Notes: generated by a model from the letters alone, not told the origin. Shown: positions 28,701 to 40,933, counted from the stretch's first letter. The stretch: 64,000 bases of DNA from JAXMCI01 sp046349435 (GCA_046349435.1 JAXMCI010000004.1:186001-250000); one strand, 5' to 3'. Program-made: numbers and translations.

Positions 28701-31700
28701 TCGCGTAGCCCCCGTGGCCCGTGCTCCGCCCGGTGGCGCCCGTGGCGCCAGTCGCCCCCGGCATCGCCGTGCCCTGGCGCCCAGTCGCGCCGCATCGCCA
28801 GTTGCGCCTGTGGCACCCGTCGCCCCGGCATCTCCGGTCGCACCCGTGGCGCCGTAGCCCCGGCATCGCCGGTAGCCCCCGTGGCGCCTGTCGCTCCGGC
28901 GTCTCCGGTTGCCCCCGTTGCGCCGGTCGCCCCGGCATCTCCGGTGGCCCCCGTAGCACCCGTCGCGCCGGACCCGTGGCGCCCGTCGCGCCGGCATCGC
29001 CGGTAGCGCCCGTAGCCCCGGCATCGCCTGCGCCCATCGCCTGTCGCTCCGGCGTCTCCGGTAGCGCCCGTTGCGCCTGTCGCCCCGGCATCACCGGTGG
29101 CCCCCGTAGCACCCGTCGCGCGGCATCACCGGTAGCGCCCGTGGCCGCCAGTCCGCCGGCGTTTCCGGTTGCGCCCGTGGCGCCGTCGCCCCGGCATCGC
29201 CGGTTGCCCCGTGGCGCCTGTCGCGCCGGCATCGCCGGTTGCGCCGTCGCCCGGCCGGTGGCGCCCGTAGCACCCGTCGCCCCGGCATCACCGGTGGCCC
29301 CCGTAGCACCCGTCGCCCCGGCATCGCCGGTTGCACCCGTGGCGCCTGTCGCCCGGCGTTTCCGGTTGCGCCGCCCGTCGCCCCGGCATCGCCGGTTGCG
29401 CCCGTCGCGCCGGTGTCTCCGCGCCCGTTGCGCCTGTCGCACCCGGCGTCTCCGGTGGCGCCCAGCGCCCGTCGCCCCGGCATCGCCGGTTGCACCCGTG
29501 GCGCCGGCATCGCCGGTAGCGCCCGTAGCGCCTGTCGCACCGGTAGCGCCTGTCGCGCCCGTCGCCCCGGTCGCGCCCGCCGGGCCGGTGGCGCCGACGA
29601 CCAGGCCGGCGGTGCCGACCGCGGCGATGACCAGCGTGCCGCCATTGTCGTTGCTGGCGCCGAAGGCGAAGTCGTCGGCGCCGTTGACGAAGTTGCCGAG
29701 GAAGGTGACGGCGTCGACCACCGTGCTGCCGACGGTGATGTAGATCGTCGCCTGGCCGTTGCCGTCCTCGATCTCCCAGGAGGTCGGCATGCCGCCGAGG
29801 TTCTCCAGGATCACCTTGTCGCCGGCCTTGAGGCCGCTGATCCGCGCCGACTGGATGAGCGCGTCCACCTCGGTCAGCGTGCCGCTGGTGTTGCCGTTGG
29901 CGGTGACGAAGTTGACCGTCTGCTCGCCGCCGACGGCGACGCCGGAGCCGAAGGTCAGGCTGGCATTGCCGAACAGGTTGAACTGGCCGCTGCCGATGAC
30001 GCTGAGGTTGGTGTTGCCGGTGACGAAGCTGGCGCTGGCCGTGCCGGTGCCGGCGGTGCCGACGATGTTCACCGTGCCGTCGTTCTCGAAGTACTGCGTG
30101 CCGACCGTCGGCAGCACGTCGTTGGCCACCGTCGTGCCGGTCATCGTCCAGTTGACCGACGTGCCGCCGGTGACGGCGGTGTAGCTGTTGGTGGCGTTGA
30201 CGAAGATCTGGCCGCGGTTGAGCAGCGTCAGCGCGCTCTCGTGCGCGTTGGTGCCGGCGTCGGAGATCGTCCAGGTCGTCGTGCCGCTGCCGGTCGCCTG
30301 GCGCAGCGTCGCCGGCATCACCGCGAAGCTCTCGTTGCCGATCGCGCCGTTGCCCGATTCGGTGAAGGCGATGCTGGTGTTGGCGGCCGGGTTGGTGGTG
30401 ATGGCGGCGCCCACCGAGGCGGGGTGCGACCAGGTGTTGGTGACCGAGCTCGCGCCGTTGGCGTTGGCGACGTTGAAGGTGTAGTCGGCGAGCTTGGGCG
30501 TCAGGTAGAGCTCGGTGCCGCCCGAGCCGTCGCCGACCCAGCTCACCTGGGTGCCGGCGGCGTAGCTGCCTTCCAGCTGCAGCGTGAAGGAGGCGCCGGC
30601 CGAGGTGGTCACCGTCAGCACGTCGGTGACGTCGTTGGCGCCCAGCAACGCGCTGAGGCCGACGGAGATCGTGCCGCCGGCATTGTTGGTGACGGTGTCG
30701 GACGCGATGAGCGATCCGGTGCTGCTGACCGTGATGCCGCCGCTGTTGACCACGTTGGTGGCGCTCAGCGTCTCGCCGCCGGCGATGGTGATCGTGCCGC
30801 CGCTGCTGTTGGTCACCGTCTCCAGCGAGCTCAGGTTGCCGCCGGTGACGTTCATCGTGCCGTTGTTGACGACGTTGTCGTCGAAGGACAGGTCGCCGCC
30901 GCTGACCGTGACGGTGCCGGAATTGGTGAAGGTGAAGCCGCGGAAGATGACCGAGCCGTGCCCGTCCAGCGTGGCGCCGGCACCGATGGTGATGTTGCCG
31001 ATCTCGTTCTCGAGGAAGCCGCCCAGCATCTCGATGGTGCCGTTGGTGATGCTGAAGCCGGCGGCGAGCTTGAACCACAGGTCGCCGCCCGGCCCGATGG
31101 CGAGCGTCTGGTTGGCGTTGTTGACGGTGATCGACGAGGTGGTGATGAACTGCCCGTCGAACCGGAGGGTCGAGGGCGTGCTGGAATCGATGGTGGCGTT
31201 GACGCCGTTGGAGATGTTGCCGCTGAGGATCAGCGTGCCGCCCGAGGCGGTCACCGTGCCGGCGCCGGACGCGATGTTCGCCGTCACCGTGCCGTAGCCG
31301 GAGAGCGTGCCGCCCGAGCCGATGGTCAGGCCGCCCGAATCCCGGAGCGTGCCGCCCTGCATGCTGATGGTGCCGTTGGTGATGCTCTCGGCGGTGCCGA
31401 TCGTCAGGTCGCCGCCGGTCGCCACGGCCAGCGTCTGGTTGGCGTTGTTGATGGTGATCGCGCTGACCGAGTTGGCGCTGCCGGCGAAGGCCAGGGTCGA
31501 CGGGGTGGCGCTGTCGATGATCAGCGTGTTGCCGTTGGCGTAGGAGCCGGCCAGGGTGAGGGTGCCGCCCGATGCCTTGATGGTGCCGGTGCCCCCCGGC
31601 AGGATGGCGGCGGTGATCGTGCCGAAGCCGCTGAGCGTGGCGCCGGCGCCGACGAGGAGGCCGCTGGCGTCGTTCAGCGTGCCGCCGCCCATCGCGATCG

Positions 31701-34700
31701 TGCCGTTGGTGATGCTCTCGGCGCCATGGATCGTCACCGCGGCGCTCGGGCCGATGCCGAGGGTCTGGTTGGCGCTGTCGATCGCGATCGGCGCGGCGAT
31801 GTCCGCCGTTCCCTCGAAGTAGAGGACGGCGGTGTCCGACGAATCGATGACGAACGCGTTGCCGCTCGCCACCGTTCCGAGAATGTCCAGAACCGGGTTG
31901 CCGTTGGCCGACTTCGCGATGATCGTGCCGGTGCCCGCCCCGATCGGGCCGTCGATGATCCCGGAGCCGGTCAGGGTGGCGCCGGCGCCGATCGTCAGCA
32001 GCGAGCTCTGCAGGGTGCCGTTGACGAGCTCGATCTTGCCGTTGGTGATGCTCTCGGCGGCGTTGATCTTGAGAAAGCCGTTGGCGACGCGCAGCGTCTG
32101 GTTGGCGCTGTGAATGTCGATCGCGGTCGAGGCGGTGGCGCTGCCCGAGCGGATCGACAGGGTCGACGCGCTGGCGTCGTCGATCGCCAGCACGGCGCCG
32201 GCGGCGATGTTGTTGTCGACCTGCAGCAGGCCGCCGCTGGCCTCGATCGTGCCGGTGCCGGTGATCGTGCCGCCGCTGACGGTGCCGACGCCCTTCAGCA
32301 GGCCGGCATTCTGGATTCCGCCGCGCGAATAGAGGTCGTGGCCGGCGAGCGAGATGATGCCCGCCGCGTTGTTGACGATGTAGGCGTCGTTGTCGTCGTT
32401 GGCGGTGACGGTGAGCGCGCCGGCACTGAGGTCGACCGTGGCGGAATTGGTCAGGATCCCGCGCATGAGCAGCGTGCCGCCGCTGGGCGCGAGGGTGCCG
32501 GCGTTGGCGATGTTCGTCAGGAGGTTGATGGGCCCCGGGATCGCCTTCCCGACGATGCCGAAGCCGCCGAGCGTGGCGCCGGCGCCGATAGTGATGCCGG
32601 CGGTGTCGGTGAGGCTGCCGCCGGCGAGCAGGATCTTGCCGTTGGTGAGGCTCTGGGCCCCCGAGATGGTGAGGTCGCCGGCCCCGCCCACCGCCAGCGT
32701 CTGGTTGGCGCTGTTGATCGTCACCGGTGCGATCGTCGCGGTCCCGTCGAACTCCAGGGTCGAGGCGCTGCCGGTGGCGATCGCGAAGCTGTTCGGGCTC
32801 TCGACCGTGCCGGTGAAGGCCAGCGTGCCGCCCGACGCGGTGATCGTGCCGCTGCCGGCCAGTAGATGGGCGCTGACCGTGCCGTAGCCGCTCAGGCTGG
32901 CGCCGCTGCCGATGGTCAGGCCGCTGTCGTCGGCGAGCGAGCCGCCGAGCATCACGATCTTGCCGTTGGTGATGCTCTCGGCGGCGTTGATGGTGAGCGC
33001 GCCGCTCGGGCCGATGGCGAGCGTCTGGTTGACGCTGCCGATGGCGATCGCCGCGCTCGCCGTCGCCGTGCCGTTGAACTCCAGGGTCGAGGCGGTGGTG
33101 CTGTCGATGGTGAAGCTGTTGCCGGCCGCGACGCTGCCGTTCAGCAGCAGCGTGCCCCCCGAGGCGGTGACGGTGCCGCTGCCGGCGCCGAGGTCGGCGT
33201 TCACCGTGCCGAAGCCGGAGAGCGTGGCGCCGCTGTCGATGGTCAGGCCGAAGGGATCGGTCAGCGTGCCGCCGAGCAGCGTGATGGTGCCGTTGGTGAT
33301 GCTCTCGGCGGCGTTGATCGTCAGGCTGCCGGACGGGCCGACGATCAGCGTCTGGTTGGCGCTGGAGATCGCCACGGCGGAAGCCAGCGTCGCGGTGCCG
33401 TTGAAGCGCAGCGCCGAGGCGCTCGCGCTGTCGATGGTGAAGCTGTTGCCGCTCGCCACCGTGCCGGCGAGGACCAGGGTGCCGCCGGTCGCGCTCACCG
33501 TGCCGGTGCCTGCCGCGAGGCTGGCGTTCACCGTGCCGAAGCCGGAGAGCGTCGCGCCGCTGCCGATGGTCAGCCCCGACGCGTCGGTCAGCGTCCCGCC
33601 GGCGAGCTGGATCGTGCCGTTGGTGACGCTCTGGGCGCCGGTGATGGTGAGCGCGCCGGCGGCGCCGATCCTCAGCGTCTGGTTCGCGCTGGTCATGCCG
33701 ATGGCGCTGGCGGTGGTCGCCGTGCCGTCGATCACCAGCGTCGAGGCGGCGGCGGCGCTGATCGCCAGCACGGCGCCGGTCACCGTGCCGGTGAGGTCGA
33801 GCGTGCCGCCCGAGGCGGTGATCGAGCCGCCGCCGGTGATGGTCGCCGCCACGGTCCCGGCGCCGCTGATCGCGCCGGCATTGGCGATCGTGCTGGCGGT
33901 CAGCGTGTAGCCGGTCGTCAGCGTGATGGTGCCGCCGGCGTTGTTGGTGATGCCGGCGCTGGCGGTGAGGTTGCCGCCGGTGACATTGATCGCGCCGCTG
34001 TTGGTGATGAGGCCGTCGAAGCCGAGCGCGCCGCCGCTGGTCTGGATGGTGCCGGAATTGGCGACGCCGGCCGGGCTGGTCGCCACCGTGCCGAAGCCGG
34101 AGAGCGTGGCGCCGCTGCCGATGGTCAGGCCGGCGGTGTCGGTCAGCGTGCCGCCCGAGATGGTGATGGTGCCGTTGGTGATGCTCTCGGCGGCGTTGAT
34201 GGTGAGCGCGCCGCTCGGGCCGATGGCGAGCGTCTGGTTGGCGTTGCCGATGGCGATTGCCGCGCCGGTCGTCGCGGTGTTGCTGATCTTGAGGACGGAG
34301 GCGCTGGCGGAGCTGATCGCCAGGACGTTGCCGCTCGCCGTGTTGGTGAGGTTGAGCGTGCCGCCCGAGGCCGTGATGGTGCCGGTGCCGGTGATTGCCG
34401 CAGTTATCGTGCCGGAGCCGGTGACGCTGCCGTTGTTGGCCAGCGCGCCGGCGGCGAGCGTCGCCGCCGCGGACAGCGTGATCGTGGCGCCGGCATTGTT
34501 GGTGACGGTGCCGGAGGCGCCGATCGACCCGCCGCTGACCGTAATTGCGCCGCTGTTGGCCACGTCGTTGGCGCCCAGCACCGCGCTGGCGCCGACGGAG
34601 ATCGTGCCGCCGGCATTGTTGGTGACGGTGCCGGACGCCGTGATCGCGCCGCTGCTGTTGACCGTGATGCCGCCGCTGTTGACCACGTTGGTGGCGCTCA

Positions 34701-37700
34701 GCGTCTCGCCGCCGGCGATGGTGATCGTGCCGCCGCTGCTGTTGGTCACCGTCTCCAGCGAGCTCAGGTTGCCGCCGGTGACGCTCATCGTGCCGTTGTT
34801 GACGACGTTGTCGTCGAAGGACAGGTCGCCGCCGCTGACCGTCACGGTGCCGGAATTGGTGAAGGTGAAGCCGCGGAATATGACCGAGCCATGCCCGCTC
34901 AGCGTCGCCCCGCTGCCGACGGTGATGTTGCCGATCTCGTTCTCGAGGAAGCCGCCCAGCATCTCGATGGTGCCGTTGGTGATGCTGAAGCCGGCGGCGA
35001 GCTTGAAGAGCAGGTCGCCGCCCGGCCCGATGGCGAGCGTCTGGTTGGCGTTGTTGACGGTGATCGACGAGGTGGTGATGAACTGCCCGTCGAACCGGAG
35101 GGTCGAGGGCGTGCTGGAATCGATGGTGGCGTTGACGCCGTTGGAGATGTTGCCGCTGAGGATCAGCGTGCCGCCCGAGGCGGTCACCGTGCCGGCGCCG
35201 GACGCGATGTTCGCCGTCACCGTGCCGTAGCCGGAGAGCGTGCCGCCCGAGCCGATGGTCAGGCCGCCCGAATCCCGGAGCGTGCCGCCCTGCATGCTGA
35301 TGGTGCCGTTGGTGATGCTCTCGGCGGTGCCGATCGTCAGGTCGCCGCCGGTCGCCACGGCCAGCGTCTGGTTGGCGTTGTTGATGGTAATGGCGCTGAC
35401 CGAGTTGGCGCTGCCGGCGAAGGCCAGGGTCGACGGGGTGGCGCTGTCGATGATCAGCGTGTTGCCGTTGGCGTAGGAGCCGGCCAGGGTGAGGGTGCCG
35501 CCGCTGGCGGTGATCGCGCCGGTGCCCGTCGCGATGTTGGCCGCGACCGTGCCCGAGCCCGAGAGCGTCGCGCCGCTGCCGATGGTCAGCCCGCTGGCGT
35601 CGGTCAGCGTGCCGCCCGCCATGGTGATCTTGCCGTTGGTGATGCTCTCGGCCGCGCCGATCGTGAGGTTGCCCGCCGCGCCGATCGCCAGCGTCTGGTT
35701 GGCGTTGCTGATGGCGATCGCGGCCGCCGCCGTGGCGGTGCCGTTGAACTGCAGGGTCGAGGCCGAGGCGGTGTCGATGGTGAAGGTCTGGCCGGTCGAC
35801 ACCGTGCCGGAGAGGGTCAGGGTGCCGCCGGTCGCGGTGACCGTGCCGCCGCTGCCGCCGATGTCGGCGGCCACCGTGCCGAAGCCGACCAGCGTGCCGG
35901 AGGTGCCGAGGGTCAGCCCGCTGGCGTCGGTCAGCGTGCCGCCCTGCATCAGGATCTGGCCGTTGGTGACGCTCTGGGCGGCGTTGATCGTGACGCTGGC
36001 GCTGGGGCCGACGGTGAGGCGCTGGTTGGCGTTGTTGATGGTGATCGCCGCGGCGATCGTCGCCGTGCCGCTGAAGCGCAGCGTCGAGGAGGAGGCGGTG
36101 TCGATCGAGAAGGCGTTGCCGCTCGCCACCGTGCCGGAGAGGATCAGCACGCCGCCGCTGGCGGTGATCGTGCCGGTGCCGGCCGCGATGTTGGCGGCCA
36201 CCGTGCCGGCGCCGCTGAGCGTCGCGCCGGCGCCGATGGTCAGGCCGCTGGCGTCGGTCAGCGTGCCGCCCGCCATGGTGATCTTGCCGTTGGTGATGCT
36301 CTCGGCGGCGCCGATCGTCAGGCTGCCGCTGGGGCCGATCGCCAGCGTCTGGTTGGCGTTGTTGATGGCGATCGCCGCGGCGGCGGTCACCGTGCTGTTG
36401 AACTGCAGCGTCGAGGCGGACGCCGTGTCGATGGTGAAGGCGTTGCCGCTCGCCACCGTGCCGGTGAGGAGCAGCGTGCCGCCGGACGCCGTGATGGTGC
36501 CGGTGCCGGCCGCGATCGGGGCGTTCACCGTGCCGCGGCCGGAGAGCGTCGCGCCGGCGCCGATGGTGAGCCCCGAGGCGTCGGTCAGCGAGCCGCCGGC
36601 CAGCGTGATCTTGCCGTTGGTGATGCTCTCCGCGGCGTTGATGGTGAGGCTGCCGGACGCGCCGATCGCCAGGGTCTGGTTGGCGTTGTTGATCGCGATC
36701 GCCGCGGCCGCCGTCGCGCCGGCATTGAACTGCAGCGTCGAGGCGGAGCCGCTGTCGATGGTGAAGGTCGGCCCGCTCGACACTGTGCTGGAGAAGGCGA
36801 GGGTGCCGCCCGAGGCGGTGATGGTGCCGCTGCCGCCGACCGCGCCGGTCACCGTGCCGAAGCCCGAGAGGGTGGCGCCGCTGCCGATGGTGAGGCCGGC
36901 ATTGTCGGTCAGCGAGCCGCCGAGGAGCGTGATCTTGCCGTTGGTGATGCTCTGTGCCGCGCCGATGGTCAGGCTGCCGCTCGCGCCGACCGCCAGCGTC
37001 TGGTTGGCGTTGTTGATGGTCAGGGCGGTGCTGGTCGTCGCGGTGCCGTTGAACTGCAGCGTCGAGGCGCTCGCCGAATCGATGGTCAGCGTGTTGCCGT
37101 TGGCGTAGGTGCCGCCGAGGATCAGCGTGCCGCCGGAGGCCGTGATCGTGCCGGTGCCGGCCGCGATGTTGGCGTTGACGGTGCCGAAGCCGCTGAGCGT
37201 GGCGCCCGCGCCGATGGTGAGGTTCGAGGCGTCGGTCAGCGAGCCGCCGGCCAGCGTGATCTTGCCGTTGGTGATGCTCTCGGCGGCGCCGATCGTCAGG
37301 GCGCCGCTCGGGCCGATCGCCAGCGTCTGGTTGGCGTTGCTGATCGAGATCGCGGCAGCGGCGGTGGCGGTGCCGTTGAAGCGCAGCGTCGAGGCCGAGG
37401 CGGTATCGATGGTGAAGGCATTGCCGCTCGCCACCGAGCCCGACAGGATCAGCGTGCCGCCGCTGGCGGTGATCGTGCCGGTGCCCGTCGCGATGTTGGC
37501 CGCGACCGTGCCCGAGCCCGAGAGCGTCGCGCCGCTGCCGATGGTCAGCCCGCTGGCGTCGGTCAGCGTGCCGCCCGCCATGGTGATCTTGCCGTTGGTG
37601 ATGCTCTCGGCCGCGCCGATCGTGAGGTTGCCCGCCGCGCCGATCGCCAGCGTCTGGTTGGCGTTGCTGATGGCGATCGCGGCCGCCGCCGTGGCGGTGC

Positions 37701-39646
37701 CGTTGAACTGCAGGGTCGAGGCCGAGGCGGTGTCGATGGTGAAGGTCTGGCCGGTCGACACCGTGCCGGAGAGGATCAGGGTGCCGCCGGTCGCGGTGAC
37801 CGTGCCGCCGCTGCCGCCGATGTCGGCGGCCACCGTGCCGAAGCCGACCAGCGTGCCGGAGGTGCCGAGGGTCAGCCGCTGGCGTCGGTCAGCGTGCCGC
37901 CCTGCATCAGGATCTGGCCGTTGGTGACGCTCTGGGCGGCGTTGATCGTGACGCTGGCGCTGGGGCCGACGGTGAGGCGCTGGTTGGCGTTGTTGATGGT
38001 GATCGCCGCGGCGATCGTCGCCGTGCCGCTGAAGCGCAGCGTCGAGGAGGAGGCGGTGTCGATCGAGAAGGCGTTGCCGCTCGCCACCGTGCCGGAGAGG
38101 ATCAGCACGCCGCCGCTGGCGGTGATCGTGCCGGTGCCGGCCGCGATGTTGGCGGCCACCGTGCCGGAGCCGCTGAGCGTCGCGCCGGCGCCGATGGTCA
38201 GGCCGCTGGCGTCGGTCAGCGTGCCGCCCGCCATGGTGATCTTGCCGTTGGTGATGCTCTCGGCGGCGCCGATCGTCAGGCTGCCGGCCGAGCCGATCGC
38301 CAGCGTCTGGTTGGCGTTGCTGATGGCGATCGCCGCGGCGGCGGCCGCCGTGTTGTTGAACTGCAGGGTCGAGGCGGACGCCGTGTCGATGGTGAAGGCG
38401 TTGCCGCTCGCCACCGTGCCGGAGAGGATCAGCGTTCCGCCGCTGGCGGTGATCGTCCCGCTGCCTGCCGAGAGGTTGGCGGCCACGGTGCCGGAGCCGC
38501 TCAGCGTTCCGCTGGCGCCGATGGTCAGCCCGCTGGCGTCGGTCAGCGTGCCGCCCGCCATGGTGATCTTGCCGTTGGTGACGCTCTGCGCCGCGCTGAT
38601 GGTGAGGCTGGCGGACGAGCCGATCGCCAGCGTCTGGTTGGCGTTGTTGATGGTGATCGCCGCTGCCGAGGTGGCGGTGCCCTCGATCTTCAGCGTGTTG
38701 GCGGCCGTGTTGTCGATCGCCAGCACGACGCCGCTGGCGATCGTGCCGAAGACGTCCAGCGTGCCGGTGCCGCTGGCGGTGACCGTGCCGGTCCCGCTGA
38801 TCGTGCCCGAGACGTTGACGGTGCCGCGGCCGCTCAGGTTGGTGCCGGCGGCCAGCGCGATGCCGCCGGAATCGTTGATCGTGCCGCCGGCCATGGTGAT
38901 CGTGCCGGCGGTCACGTTGATCGCCGAGCTGCCGGTGCCGGTGACGTTGAGCGTGTTGCTGCTCACCGCCAGGACGGTGGTGGCGTTGCTGACCGTCACC
39001 GAGTTGAGGTTGGCGGTGTTGACGTTGACCGTCAGGGTCGTTGCGGCGCGGGCGATGACGACGTCGTCGCCCGCGGCGGGCACCCCAGCCGGGGTCCAGT
39101 TCGCTGCGTTGTTCCAGGTCGTGCCGGCGCTCCAGGTCTTGGTGACGAGGAGGCCGGCATAGGCGGCCTGGCCGGCCGCCGTCAGCGGCGCCGCGCCGCC
39201 GCCCGGCAGGGTCCAGGCGCCGCCCGCCGCGGCGGCGCCGACCAGCCGGAGGGCGAGCGCGACCGGCGCGCCCGCGGCCTCGGCCAGGGCGCGCCCAGCG
39301 CGGCGCCGGCCGCACCGGCGCCGGCCCGGCAGCTCCACAACCGGATCTCGCCGCCCGGCGCCAGCGCGCGCCCGAGCGCGCCGAGCTCGCCGGCCTGGCG
39401 CGCGACGCTGCCCGCGCTCCACGCGCCGCCGCAGAGGTCGACATGCCCGGCCTCGCCATGCGCCACGACATGGATCGCGGCCAGCCCGGCCCGGCCGGCC
39501 AGCGCCTCGGCCATCTGCCGCGCCGCTGCCCGGTCGGGCCGCAGCGCCACCACCTCGATTCCGGGCCGCAATCCCCTGAGCAGGGTGGCGCGGTCGGGAA
39601 CGGCGGGATCGAGGAAGAGGACCTCGGCGACGTGATTCCTATGCAT
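25714..39646 (-). CDS. Giant DUF4347 repeat adhesin with collagen-like stalk, frameshifted here
   Basis: Once indels are bridged, about 4640 residues. The N-terminus is a DUF4347 domain (EVLFLDPAVPD, IHVVAHGEAGHVDL, RLWSCRAGAG). Next comes a long series of 109-residue beta-helix-like repeats (ESITNGKI, LTIGSGATLSG, TITASGG, NANQTLAIG), then about 1100 residues of Gly-X-Y. The last 160 residues have the look of a type I secretion target domain (IDLTKIL, then NLKDLLASNTLIL). Such proteins are cell-surface or biofilm adhesins. Frames change near 39289-39296, at 37876-37877, and many times between about 26720 and 29460. The start is one of two ATGs (39646 or 39661). No secretion pump genes are in the window. 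Confidence 0.75.
26190..29590 (-). repeat. Collagen-like tandem repeat (36-bp unit)
   Basis: Read on the minus strand, every third residue is glycine. In most of the array the unit is 12 residues (GDAGATGATGAT), a 36-bp period. Toward 26200-26700 it changes to GATGVTGATGTTG-like variants. Collagen-like runs form rigid triple helices on bacterial surfaces. Many units differ by one missing or added C or G, which breaks the frame repeatedly. Confidence 0.88.
30635..31560 (-). repeat. Long duplicated block, copy 1 of 2
   Basis: About 930 bases nearly identical to 34563-35503, at an offset of 3933 bases. That is a multiple of three and close to twelve 327-bp units. Divergence is highest at the ends (for example AACGCGCTGAGG against ACCGCGCTGGCG). 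This suggests a recent in-frame duplication or gene conversion. Confidence 0.8.
34563..35503 (-). repeat. Long duplicated block, copy 2 of 2
   Basis: Partner of the block at 30635-31560. Both copies encode the same run of repeats, including SLETVTNSSGG and GQFITTSSITVNNANQ. Confidence 0.8.
35492..36333 (-). repeat. Second duplicated block, copy A (copy B at 37451-38290)
   Basis: About 840 bases match 37451-38290 with few differences, at an offset of 1959 bases (six repeat units, in frame). At 37876-37877 copy B has one C fewer than copy A (GTCAGCCGCT against GTCAGCCCGCT). Copy A thus shows what the frame should be. Confidence 0.8.
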
Positions 39647-40506
39647 GCTCCCCACCCTCATGGCGCGCACCCCTGCCGTCCGCCGTCCTGGATGGCAGAG
39701 GTCATGGTTCATCGTTCGCCGGGGGCGGGCTCACCGCGGCCGCCGGCGTTCCCGGGCCGGCGATACCGCCGGTCCGGGCCTTGTCGAGTCGAGGACGCTT
39801 GGCGCGGATCGCCGCGCCACGGCCCGCAGATCTCCCCCCTGCCGGGAGTCCGCCTGGGCAAGCACCGCCCCCACTTCACGACTGCCCGCCGCCCGGCCCG
39901 CCCCTCGCTCGCGACAGGACGGTCAGATCGCCCGGGTCGACGCTGCGGTCGCAGTAATACAGGACATCAATATTATTGCCAGCGTCAAGAGTATTGTACA
40001 GGCAAGATTAACCGCCAATAATACACACACTGGTGTGCTTGCGTGCTGTCTTTATCAAGAATTCGTGATCAGGAAATCATTGCCTAATTTTCTACTACAT
40101 GGAGTGAGCTCACGGGGCGCCGCGACCATGGAGCGACAGTCGTCGCCATCGGCGCGTATGCTCTGGGCGGGTCTCGCCTTGGCTTGCGAGATGTCGACGG
40201 GACATTGACGAACCGGCTGCGCAGCGATGAAACGTCGCGCGATCGCAGCGCCCGCGCGTTCCGCATCCGGTGCGGGCATGGGCGGAATCGGCGCCGCGGC
40301 GGCAGCGATCCTGCGTCGGCGACCGGCCGGCGCCGGCCGGGGGCGACGCGACGCTCGTCTCAACTGCCGGGTGCACGGCGCCGGGTGCCCGGCCCCGGTC
40401 GACGATGGCCCGGTCGATGATGACCGGTCGACGATGATGCGGGCCCCGAGCCGGCGAGCCTCGGTGATGCGCCCGCCGGCCCCGGCGGCCGGGAAACGGG
40501 GCCTGG
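39647..40506. other. Adhesin upstream region with A/T-rich pocket
   Basis: No supported gene in 860 bases. From about 39955 to 40105 the sequence is far richer in A/T than its surroundings (AATATTATTGCCAGC, TTAACCGCCAATAATACAC). It is the best place for the adhesin promoter, transcribed leftward. A CACAC-TG-GTGTG palindrome at 40026-40037 is a possible operator. No convincing -35/-10 pair was fixed. Near 40395-40439 there are three imperfect copies of CCGGTCGACGATG at about 15-base spacing. Confidence 0.4.
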
Positions 40507-40770
40507 CTAGTGCAGCGTCAGCTCGGCCCTGGCCATGCGGAACGCGGCCGGGCGGACCAGCCGGGCCGAGGTCACCTGCACGGAGTGCAGCTTGCCGTCC
40601 AGGCTGCGGGTCCAGAAGTCGAGGAACTTGCGCAGCACCGGGAACTCCGGCGCCAGGTCGTAATCCTGCCAGAGATAGGTCTGCAGCAGCCGGGGATGGT
40701 CGGGAAGGTGGTAGAGGATCTCGGCGGTGGTCAGGCGGTAGTCGCGAAGCTGCAAGGCGAGCTGGCTCAT
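40507..40770 (-). CDS. usg: Usg family protein
   Basis: An 87-residue protein. The family signature is plain: LQLRDYRLTTAEILYHLPDH, TYLWQDYDLAPEFP and RKFLDFW (given in parts). Usg is a small alphaproteobacterial protein first noted next to tryptophan genes; its function is not known. An upstream in-frame ATG exists, but the chosen one gives the usual family start. Here it is not beside trp genes but convergent-free and 290 bases from groES. Confidence 0.88.
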   Translation of the reverse strand: MSQLALQLRDYRLTTAEILYHLPDHPRLLQTYLWQDYDLAPEFPVLRKFLDFWTRSLDGKLHSVQVTSARLVRPAAFRMARAELTLH

Positions 40771-40933
40771 GAATCCCACCCTCGATTCTGGATTCTGCTC
40801 CCTGACGATAATGCGCCGGAATCGCGAAGGTGTCATGAGAAATGTAATATTTTCAATAGTTTAGCAGCCTCCAGCCGAGACTGCTGCCAAGCCGGCCGCG
40901 GTGCCGGGGCAGGACGCGCGCCAGCGTCCGCCC

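Larger units (their letters stand above)
31376..38600 (-). repeat. Array of 327-bp adhesin repeats
   Basis: The segment encoding ESITNGKI or QSVTNGKI recurs at about 35636, 35960, 36290, 36617, 36943, 37268, 37595, 37920, 38250 and 38578, a spacing of 325-330 bases (109 codons). Related units continue toward 31376 with some irregular insertions. Sequence between units is similar enough for recombination to change copy number. Confidence 0.85.

Noticed and set aside
26190..29590. CRISPR-like look of regular short repeats
   Set aside because: The 36-bp units are contiguous with no unique spacers, and translate to Gly-X-Y on the minus strand.
29239..39162. Very long plus-strand open frames (1208 and 2098 codons) across the adhesin
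   Set aside because: They are antisense to the repeat gene, lack family sense (runs such as VPPEAVMVPVP), and follow from high GC and in-frame repeats on the other strand.
40227..40772. 181-codon plus-strand frame before groES
   Set aside because: Low-complexity Arg/Ala/Pro composition; it runs antisense through the usg gene, which has a clear family signature.
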